Origin: Purshia tridentata | Taxonomy: Eukaryota > Streptophyta > Magnoliopsida > Rosales > Rosaceae | Assembly (NCBI GenBank): GCA_003254885.1 | Contig: QANT01006721.1 | Coordinates: forward strand, 1 to 28,143 | Direction of reading: 5' to 3' | Length of the DNA stretch: 28,143 nucleotides | Part shown: positions 19,710 through 28,143 of the stretch, in pieces | How the letters are laid out: the number at the start of each line of letters is the position of its first letter | Numbering within the stretch: the stretch's first letter is position 1 | Position numbers and translations under genes: made by a program | The notes under the pieces: generated by a model | Seen by the model: the letters and a program-made list of their open reading frames with translations, nothing else | Told to the model about the DNA's origin: nothing | Databases searched by the model: none

Positions 19710-22700
19710 CTAACACATCGAGAGGCCAGAGGTTTTTGCCTTGCAGGCGGGACACATAAAACCGACAGAATCTGGTTGGATTTCCGAATCAACAGCCTCC
19801 TCATGGTTGAACTCTACTCCGCACCATACACACACAGTTGTAAGTTGATGTCCGCCAGCCATGCTTAGCATGACTTCTTCTGATTCAAACTGGACAGAGG
19901 AAACAAATGCCCTTTCCATCTCGGCATTATTTGTCAAATCCATGGGTGCCTCCTCCTGCAGTGGAAGAGATTCTTGCCCACCTTCAAAACCATACTTGAG
20001 AGGTTCTATTTCGTCCAGTCTCAGCTCCTCAAACCCTGTTTCATGGTCATGTCTTGGGCCAACACTGCTAGGATGCTGCTCTCCCTGTTCATGAAAATGG
20101 AGAAGAAACTTAATTTTCAAAATTTAGCATTACACTGAATATAGTAATATAGGCAGATCAAACAACAGTCCCCTAAACTTACGTATCATTATTTATGGCA
20201 AATGAAAAGCCATTAAACTAAATAGAACACCATAGGAAAAGCCACTAGACTAAATAGTCTCACAGCCAACACATTACAACTTAGAAACAAAATTCAAGGG
20301 GTAATTTAATTAAATGACCTTTTTTGATATGGCCTAAGCTTTTTTAACCCATGTCAGAAAAAATAACCTTTTCTAACCCTTTTCCATCTTTTCGGACCAC
20401 AATGCCCCTGCATGGAATTTTTCTAGTCACCACAGTTCACAAAAAATCCACCTTCTTGCTGAACAGCACCCAAACCCTCCTTAACTCTTGCTGCAGCAGC
20501 CATGGAGAGCGACAACCCAAACCTTCCCCTCCCCAATTGCCCGTGCCACCTCCCTCACCAGCCAGCGACCCATCATCTCCTCTCTCTATTTCTCTCCCCT
20601 ACTCTCCCAACTCAAATCTTAAAAAACAAAACAAGATATGGGTGTTTTGGTGGTGGACAAGATCGATCTGTTAAAAACAACCAATTATTCATCTATGGCC
20701 TCCCCCGATCTATCAAAACCATATCTGGATTCACTGGAGAAGAAGAAGATGCAAATATTACAGATGTGGAATTTTCGGTAGACATGGTGGTGGAATTCGC
20801 CGTTGATTTTTTGGTGGAAAGTGTGGTCTACACAAATCGACCCTGAAAATTCCACATATGCAAATCCATGTCCACCAAAAATTTCACATATGCACATCCT
20901 CTTCTTCTCCATTGAAAAATTTTCAGATTTGCAGCAACCCAATCAAAATTGGACTTTTATACAATAGGCATTATGGACATTTCACAAGGGAAAGGGATAG
21001 AAAAGCTTTTTTTTTCTAACATGGGTTAAAAAAGCTTAGGCCATATCAAAAAGGGTCATTTAATTAAATTACCCAAATTCAAGCAACAAAAAGCACATAA
21101 ACGGCATGGTAGACTTAACTCTTACAGCATTATAGACTTCATATATTTGCTACATTTTGGACAGGATCAACATAATCTTGGAATACATCATTAAAAAAAG
21201 TAACATATTTTTCAATATCAATTCTATACCAAATCTTTATGTTTTCATTTTGAGGGAAAGTTTTGGAACACAACTAATGTATTCAATGTATTTGGAAACA
21301 GAAAGAAACAAAATATGGCAGCAATGCTTCATACCTTATCTGATATTGCATTAGATGTGGGAACACAGAAAAATGGTTGCATCAGGGACATTGAGGAGTC
21401 AGGGACCACACTTTGGATTTCATTTCCTTCAGAAGCTTGGCGTATGGAATCTATCAAAGTATCATTAGCTGGTCCATGAGGATTTTGGCAACCATCGTCA
21501 ATTTCTGGTTCACTAATCTTGTTATTATTGACTTCAACAGGATTGGGATGCTCTAGTGCACTGGAGCAATTCAAATTTGCATTGTCTACAACATCACAAA
21601 TAATTTCATCATTTGAAGAAGGATGTATGTGGCACTCAGGAGCTCCATCCTTGTTAGCGCCAGACTTCTCTAATTCATCAGATGTTTCCAAACCATCTTT
21701 CTCCAAAGAACTTTCAGATGCTTTAACATTTTTCTCTTTAGCAGATAAGAAAGTTGTATCCAAACAAGAATCCATCTTAACATCTACCACTTCCATAGGA
21801 TCGTCAGCTCCCTCCATACTTCCATCAGTTATTGTATGTTCACTATCTTGTTGATCTGAATCAATTCTATCGCTTATGCAGCCTTCCAGGTCCTGTTCAC
21901 TGAGAGGAGATTCTATGTTCATTTCTTGATGGGAGATGGAAGCAGGAATTGCTGGAGTCAATCCCATGTATGGTTTATCAGGTGCAGTACCACCTTTGGA
22001 TTCATCATTAGGTCCAGCAGTTGAGGTTTCCAGGATAGAGTTTTGAGCAATTTCGATTAAAGCATCCATTTTAGAGATCCTTGATGGCAAACCTTCTCTG
22101 GCTGGAGACTCTATTCTCTTTTGAATAGTTGTTGAACCTGGCAATTCTTCCACCCGCCTCACATAATTTCGAACATGGATCCCTACATGACCATTATAGC
22201 GACGCCTTTCCAGAAATACCTTATGGCAGAACTGGCATTCATATTTCCCATCTTTAATTATCACACCATCCCCAACAGTAGAACCAAGTCTATACCTCCT
22301 TGTAGTCCTCTGGTGAAAGGACAATAGATGCTGCAAATATGAATCCTTCTCATCAAAAGTCAGATTGCATTTGCGACATTCAAAAAGGTCACGTATCTGA
22401 ACGTCAGCAAGATTCTCCATTCCCAATAAATTAACTTCCTTCTCACGCTCATTAGACATATAAGGCACGAGTAGAGTAGAGCTGGAATTGACATCTTGCC
22501 TTCGGTCTCCATCCTTATCAGCATGCTGCTGCACCCCAAAGAAAGCTTATTGAAGACAACTTATTATCCAAGGTATAACAGACCAAACAGCTGCACAAAC
22601 ACATACTCACATTTTCAGTAGTTGCTATGCGCTCTTCCTGAACATTCTCACCCCCATGACCATCTGGCCGCTGAGCATTATTGAGCCCAAAGAAGGACTG

Positions 22701-25700
22701 CAGAAATGAAGAAACTTCTTTGCAGGACAGAAATTGTTGTCCAGTAGGGCTGGAAAGTATCAAGGAACATGTAACTATGAGAAGGAGAGAGAGGTATATA
22801 AACTAAAAAATACAGGTTATGCATAATTTCCTTTCACTGACAAAGAGAAATTATGAGTTCCTCATTCCACTTCAAAATCAAACAACTAACAAAAGTAAAT
22901 AAAATTGTATCCAATTAAACAGGACTTTTAATCAGAACATATCGCACTTCCCACAAGTATGCATATATCACCAAACCTCCACCCTTTCTTGTCTAATAGA
23001 CCACTAATGAATATGAAAACTATAGATAAGCATGCTAGACATAACTTGTAGAAAGAAATTTAGGGTAACAATTTATGATATATTATTCATCTCCCAAAGG
23101 GACTATACAGGGTTTACAGGAATAGGAAAGTTCTACAAGAATCCTATCCTAGTGATTACAAGAAAAATAATAGGAACACTCCTAAACTAAGAAAGTCAAT
23201 TATACAATTTAGGAAATACAAGATTCACGCCAACACTACCGCCCTCAAGTTGGTGCGAAGATGTCACTAATGCCAACTTGTCAAGTGAATAATTGAAAAC
23301 TCTACTTGATAATGTCTTTGTCAAGATATCAGCTAGCTGATCTTCTGTCTTCACAAAAGGCTGATTAGACCTTCATTTATTTGTCCTTGATAACATGCTG
23401 ATCCACTTCACTTCAACATGCCAGTACGATCATGCTGAACCAGATTGTGTGCAGTTTGAATAGCAGCCTTATTATGAGAGTTCAAATTCATTGGTTTTGT
23501 AGGACAAAACCCAAATCATTCATCAAAATTCTAAACCATAAAACTTACAAACACCATCGGTCATGACCTTATATTCTGTTTCAGCACTTGACTTAGCCAC
23601 AACATTTTGTTTCTTACTCCACCATGTGACCAAGTTTCCTCCAACAAATGTAAGAGATCCAAAAGTTGATTTATGATCAGTTATTGACTCAGCCCAATCA
23701 ACATCTGTAAATCCTTCAACCTCTAGGTGACCGTTCTTAGAAAGAATCAGACCTTTTCCAGATGCAACCTTCAAATACTTGAAAATTCCAATAAACAGCA
23801 TTCATATGATCTTCACTAGGGAAATGCATACACTGTCTCACTAAACTCACTGCATAAGCTAGAATTTAAACATGTATAGGTCAACTACATAAGTTTGAAA
23901 ACTAATATTTGGTATCTAGCCTTGTTAGCTGGAACCTGATCAACACATTCTCCCAATTTATGATTCTGCTCAATAGGAGTAGGAGTATCAACAGGCTTGT
24001 AGGCTAGCATTCCTGTTTCCACAAGTAAATCAAGAACATATTTTAATTGAGATAGGCTAATGCCTTGCTTTTATCTGGCAATCTCAAAGCCTAGGAAATA
24101 CTTTAGTGCACCCATATCCTATATCTCAAACCCTTGCGTTTATAATAATGAAATATTATTAAATTTGCACCTAAGTAGACTTCAACATGACTTATAAGTA
24201 GTAACAATACAAAAAATCTACTAAATTACATATAATATATTTATTACCTTTCCTATGCTGATTTGAATAAATGCCAAAAATTGTTCAAGGCCTATTTGTT
24301 AGGAAATTCGGGTTGACCTTCAGGATTCCCTAGCCCAAGGATCACACTTTAAGTGTAAGCAAACTTTATAAAATTCTTAAACAAGAAAACACAATCAAGA
24401 ACACAAGACTTATGTGGTTCACCAAGATTGGGCTACATCTACAGGCGTTGGCAATGATTCCAGTAACAAAAGATGAAGATCACAATTTGAAGAAGAAATA
24501 ACCTCTTCGACTCTTAGATAATATCTGTTCTCTAGAGAATTCCTCAATACACCCAATCTCTATCTTCAAATTCTCTAAAACCCTAAGATTCTCTCAACTC
24601 TCTTAATTCTCTCACCAAAGAGGCTAAGTCACTAAAGAAAAATATAGGCTCATTATAACCGTAGAACACAATCCTAAAGCAACTATAAGTAGTAGTTAGA
24701 TACCAAAACGGGCTCAAAAGCGCGTCAAAATAAAATAAGAAAAATCAATGTTACCATAACCTGCTAACATAACCAATGTTACCAAAGAAGAGAAGCATTC
24801 TCATGCGGCGATGAGAAGAAATAAATAGCATACCAAGTATAAGCTCAGAAGTTGTTAATGATATTGAAGACAATGTTCCATCCTATGATAAAAAGGTACA
24901 TTGACAACTGTCTTGATTAAACTTTGTAAAACCAACAAATCTCCTTAGAAATTTACAAAGTTCTAACAATCAGGACTCCCATCATCAGCGGCGAACAATA
25001 AAGTGTTCTAAAAAAAAATAGCTAGACCTCAATGGTTGCAATGAAATGTACACATTGCAGGCTCAAATATAAGTGATTGAAGAAGAAAGAACGCAAGTAA
25101 AACCTTATGTATCGGCGGCAGTATATCCAAGCACGTCCTTCCTTCCTCTTAAGCCCCAGCAAGAGCTTCCAACCGACCGGCAACGCATCCCCGAACTCGC
25201 TGGCATCGACAATCTTCCTCTTCTTCCTCCTACTCCCCCACTGCCCACTCAACTCCCTCATAAACCCCAACAACTCCTCCTCACCCTCCAAACCCGCCGT
25301 CCTCCTCCTCAACTCCTGCCCAAAAGGGTCTTCTACATCAGCCAATCCCGAAACGTCAACCGCAGCGCCGCTTTTGTTCACCAACTCCATATCCACATAA
25401 CCCTCACCCTCCAAACCCAAGACTTTCGCTTTGGGCTTCCTCCCCCGCTTCCTCTTCCTCACACCCATTTCACCTCTCCCCTCGAAAACCCCACTCTCAG
25501 TCTTGCGATTCGGGCTAATCACGAGAGCAAACGGTGGCGTTGGGGAGAGTTCAAGGTCGATTTGGTCGAATTTGGGGTCCTGGGAAATGAAGTGCTTGAG
25601 GTGGGCGATGATGGCGTGGTTCTCGTTGTGTTCCGGGTCGTCGGGTGGGACCGGGGAGAGTTTTGGGGTGGCATGGAGGCCGGCAACGCGTCGGCGGTGG

Positions 25701-25966
25701 CCGGTGGGGGAGACATCGGTCTGGGAGCGGCGGGGCCGGGAGTAGGTCTGGCGGCGGGACCCGGCGCTCTCGTTGAAGACGGATCGGTCGATTTTGGGGA
25801 TAACGAGGTCGGAGTGGTTAAAGGAAGAGGAGGAGGAGGAGAAGAGGGAGAGGGCATGGAGCTCCGATTGAGAGAGTGTGGTTATGTCTATGTGGGTTAA
25901 GGAGTCAAAGGAAATGGTTGGTTGTGATGGTGGTTGTGGTAGAGCTGCCATGGCCATGGTGGCCAT
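19710..25966 (-). CDS. MBD8-like methyl-CpG-binding-domain protein with two C2H2 zinc fingers, four exons
   Basis: Exons in transcript order are 25966-25104, 22749-22611, 22528-21335 and 20084-19710 (863, 139, 1194 and 375 nt), giving 856 aa; introns are 2354, 82 and 1250 bp, all GT-AG. The MBD (about 254-310) reads LPVGWKLLLGLKR, then GRAWIYCRRYI, interrupted by intron 1 inside the codon of S288, then SPTGQQFLSCKEVSSFL. C2H2 fingers follow at C385-C388-H401-H406 and C432-C435-H448-H452. A long acidic region with no motif leads to a C-terminal C817-C820-x22-C843-C846 pair, likely a zinc knuckle. The N terminus has TPKL and IDRSVFNESAGSRR, typical of this group; basic KRKRGRKPK (about 172) may be a nuclear signal. 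It should act in the nucleus as a chromatin or methyl-DNA reader; binding to methyl-CpG is not certain for plant MBD8. Two introns carry transposons. Confidence 0.85.
20299..21074. mobile_element. Nonautonomous Mutator-like element (MULE) in intron 3, 9-bp TSD
   Basis: The element is 776 bp. The ends are inverted repeats starting GGGTAATTTAATTAAATGAC, nearly identical for about 55 bp and still alignable to roughly 110 bp. It is flanked by perfect 9-bp direct repeats AAATTCAAG (20290-20298 and 21075-21083). Long terminal inverted repeats with a 9-bp TSD are the hallmark of Mutator-like elements. No transposase is encoded. The interior is C-rich on its left (about 20400-20600), with a possible open frame from 20502, and contains a further inverted pair (20736-20787 with 20867-20910). 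Confidence 0.88.
23047..24120 (-). mobile_element. 5'-truncated Ty1/Copia LTR retrotransposon remnant in intron 1
   Basis: Read on the minus strand, the order is: end of reverse transcriptase (GALKYFLGFEIA near 24110-24075, followed by an in-frame stop), a connection segment with frameshifts, RNase H (TDVDWAESITDHKST, then WWSKKQNVVAKSSAETEY, 23760-23540), and the C-terminal pol motif TEDQLADILTKTLSSRVF (near 23340-23285). A purine-rich tract (GAGGGCGGTAG) directly precedes a 3' LTR of about 189 bp (23235-23047) that starts TGTTGGCG and ends CTACA. The gag, protease, integrase and 5' LTR are absent. Stops and frameshifts show it is dead. It lies in the same orientation as the host gene. Confidence 0.8.
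24297..24968. mobile_element. Possible solo LTR in intron 1
   Basis: The stretch begins TGTTAGGAAATTCGGG and ends TCTAACA, giving the short inverted TGTTAG/CTAACA ends expected of an LTR. It contains a segment (TATGTGGTTCACCAAGATTG near 24411) of a type I know from plant LTRs. No internal retroelement domains adjoin it. The 5-bp flanks (CTATT and ATCAG) do not match, so the limits or the class may be wrong. Confidence 0.4.
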
Positions 25967-26240
25967 TGTGGTGGAGTTGGTGGAGAGTGGGGAGTGTCTG
26001 TGGGAGTGTGAGGACTTGGTAGCGTGGAGGATCTGTTCATGAAATGGTAATAAATAGGAAATGAATCTGCCTGCGCACTAAAGGACCCATTTTAGTCATC
26101 CAAAAATGAATTTTGACCTTTGTATGTGTTTTCCTTTGAAATTGCACAAATATTGGTTTTACTAAGGCCATCCGCATTGGTGTAGTGAGTGTGAGAGTAA
26201 TATAGTGAGCTGAATAATGTTTTTGTGATCTAAACGATAC
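25967..26240. promoter_or_regulatory. 5' leader and proximal promoter of the MBD8-like gene
   Basis: Just upstream of the ATG (minus strand) the sequence is C-rich with CCAC and CTCC runs, as in many plant leaders. No clear TATA box was found, so a TATA-less promoter is possible. The region is bounded by a MITE at 26244. Confidence 0.4.
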
Positions 26241-26243
26241 TAA

Positions 26244-26547
26244 GGCCTCGTTTGGCGTCTAGGATTGGATTGGAAAGGATAAATGATAAATTTATGTGTA
26301 TTTAAGTAAAAAGATGAAGTGTTTTTCTAACTTAAAGAAAGAAGAGGGAAAGAAAATGGTTTAGCTACAAGGAAAATGTTATCCTTGCTAATCCCCACCA
26401 TTTTGAGGGATTGGAAAGGATAAGTTTTCTTCATAATTTATCTATCTTATTCCCATCTTCTTTTTTCAATTTAGAAATTTCTTCTTCAAATATTCATAAA
26501 TTTGCCACTTATCCTTTCCAATCCAATCCTAGACACCAAACGAGGCC
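26244..26547. mobile_element. Tourist-like (PIF/Harbinger) MITE with TAA target-site duplication
   Basis: A 304-bp element whose ends are inverted repeats starting GGCCTCGTTTGG, with only one mismatch over about 39 bp and weaker similarity for about 20 bp more. It is flanked by TAA on both sides (26241-26243 and 26548-26550). The 3-bp TWA duplication, the GC-rich start and the small size fit Tourist-like MITEs. It has no coding capacity. It sits about 280 bp upstream of the MBD8-like ATG. Confidence 0.85.
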
Positions 26548-26550
26548 TAA

Positions 26551-27320
26551 AAGTAATAGTAATATGTGTTGAAACTGCATTAGTGCTAAAAGTTATAACC
26601 GAGAGTTATAGAGTGAAATCAAAATTACACTATCACACCACACTAGTACTGCTCGAACTTCCTTTAAAAAGAGCTCGAATACTCCTCGAACAGTACTCGA
26701 TAGGATTTGAGCACTTTTGAGTAAGAACTCGAATACTACTCAATTACTATGTGTTATTATTTATGGACATGACAACCCTATGTTGCGAAAGATTGCAATT
26801 CCTTTACAAAGTGCTCCAAAAAGGATAAAGCCACAAAGTACATTAAAATGTGAAATTTCCAATATAGTAGAGCATAGGTTGGGGTGAACAAGGCTTACTT
26901 CCCGTATAGCATTCAAGAAGAACATTAGGTTGTTGTGAAAATTAACTTGGCCAATCGGAAGATCTCTGTGTATGATCCAAAAGTTCTTTGCTTTACTTAT
27001 GATACAGTCGTCACATCACACCCACATCACATCTGTTACAAAAATGCAACTATTACAACATAAGAACTGATAAAACAGTTGTTGCTATGGCCGGAGGTGG
27101 TTAGTTCTTTGGTATAGTTTGCATTGGAAGTTTGTTTCGTCACTCAATCTTTAATGAATGTCTATGCATATATACAATTACAACAACATTATATACACAT
27201 TATATACATATTTGTCCATATAATCAAATTTTAGCCCACAAATGTTATGCAACGTAAAAATAAGTGTGGATCATCTCCACCTCATAAAATTTCAGTATTT
27301 GATAATGAAATGTTCAATTG
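26551..27320. other. AT-rich spacer
   Basis: No gene was recognised. There is a cluster of related CTCGAA/CTCGAT words (26652-26735) that may be remains of a worn repeat. A plus frame at 26502-26720 has no motif and overlaps the MITE end. Confidence 0.4.
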
Positions 27321-27328
27321 CTCATGCC

Positions 27329-28036
27329 CAGGGATCGATCTAGGATCCTTAACTTTGGGGGTCAAGTTAGGGCACCTTCGTGGCTGGTGCCGCGAAGGGG
27401 CGGTGAAAGTTTTTAAGAACCTTCACTAACGTAGGATATATATATATATATATATGCAATAATAGAATAATTTATTTTCATAAGTTTTAGTAATTATTAT
27501 AAAATGTTTAGTAATTATTATAAGTTTTAGTAAGTTTTAGTCATTATTTGTAGTATTTTTAAGTATTTTATTTTTTTATAAGTTAATTAGGTTTTTATTT
27601 TACTAAGTTTAAATATTTTGTGTTATGTTTGGTTTTGTGTTTATTTATTTTTTATCTTATAGGAAAAAGTTTAGAAAAAGAAATAAGAGGCCCAAAGCCA
27701 TTAGTCATTTTATCAAGCCAGGCCTAAAACTAGGGCAAAGATGATGGAAATCAGCCCCAAAGCCATAAGTCATTTTATCATTCTGTACTTAAAGAAGAAA
27801 GCTTAAAACAGGAAAAAACAAAAAACAAAAAAAGATTAATTGAACTAGTCCGACAGGGGAGGCTGAGAGAAGTGTGAGGACTGAGGAGAAGCCCTTCACC
27901 ATCTAGAAAATGGGAGGGGGGGTCGCCATCAAGACCCCTAGAGGGTTGCTGCCAGAGAAATTTGGTGTGTTGGCCTTCTCAACCCAGCCGCCGGGGGTCG
28001 CTCGACCCTCCACTAATGTATGTGGATCCATCCCTA
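27329..28036. mobile_element. Nonautonomous hAT element with 8-bp TSD
   Basis: The 708-bp element has ends CAGGGATCGATC (left) and, read on the other strand, TAGGGATGGATC (right), matching at 10 of 12 positions. Perfect 8-bp direct repeats CTCATGCC flank it (27321-27328 and 28037-28044). An 8-bp duplication with short (C/T)AGGG ends is diagnostic of the hAT superfamily. The left end also carries the CTAGGATCCTTAACTTTGGG texture common in plant hAT derivatives. There is no transposase, and a (TA)n tract lies inside at 27438-27455. Confidence 0.83.
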
Positions 28037-28143
28037 CTCATGCCCATGTGTTGGCACACGTAGGTCGTCTACTCATGTGGGTCATGCATATCTAACAGTT
28101 GAAATTTCGTATTTTTCTCTTATTTACTAATATTATCGCAACT

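Noticed and set aside
20502..20846. 114-aa plus-strand frame as an independent gene
   Set aside because: It lies wholly inside the Mutator-like element. It may be a captured fragment, but nothing shows it is expressed.
25073..25900. 275-aa plus-strand open frame opposite MBD8-like exon 1
   Set aside because: It is an antisense shadow of a GC-rich exon. The minus strand carries the MBD motif and consistent splice phases, and the plus frame has no recognisable domain.
27910..28095. 61-aa plus-strand frame as a gene
   Set aside because: It crosses the right end and TSD of the hAT element and has no motif.

Overview
The window looks like nuclear DNA of a flowering plant, most likely a eudicot. 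It has long AT-rich spacers, GT-AG introns, a plant secretory peroxidase, a plant DUF688 protein, a plant MBD gene, and many small DNA transposons and LTR-element pieces. I cannot name the species. One ambiguous base (N, 10435) lies exactly at the junction of a 375-bp tandem duplication, so assembly quality is an issue there.

Layout. (1) 1-832, minus: N-terminal half of an LRR-III receptor-like kinase that leaves the window at base 1; an in-frame TGA interrupts its transmembrane segment. (2) 833-3500: AT-rich spacer with (TA)n tracts, a palindrome and an RNase H-like retroelement scrap. (3) 3619-5041, plus: complete three-exon class III peroxidase, 337 aa, closest to the peroxidase-25 group, with a TATA box and a CACGTG element. 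(4) 6666-7928, plus: intronless hyccin-family protein, a predicted subunit of the plasma-membrane PI4-kinase-alpha complex. (5) 7929-14541: spacer with the 375-bp tandem duplication and a 117-bp inverted repeat whose arms are themselves palindromic. (6) 14542-15168, plus: single-exon DUF688 protein. (7) 15169-19709: AT-rich spacer with a (GA)n tract, a degenerate minisatellite, a tRNA-type SINE head and a possible MITE. (8) 19710-25966, minus: four-exon MBD8-like gene, 856 aa, with an MBD split across intron 1, two C2H2 fingers and a C-terminal CxxC...CxxC pair. Intron 1 holds a decayed Copia element and a possible solo LTR; intron 3 holds an almost intact nonautonomous Mutator-like element. 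(9) 25967-28143: MBD8-like promoter with a Tourist-type MITE, then a nonautonomous hAT element.

The genes are functionally unrelated neighbours, as is normal in plants, and I see no operon-like or cluster logic. I found no convincing undescribed multi-gene system. The strongest new observations are three DNA transposons defined to the base by terminal repeats and target-site duplications (9-bp TSD Mutator-like, 3-bp TAA TSD Tourist-like, 8-bp TSD hAT), the transposon load of the MBD8-like gene, the interrupted receptor kinase, and two unusual foldback repeats. All exon limits come from reading frame and splice consensus; no transcript or database search was available.
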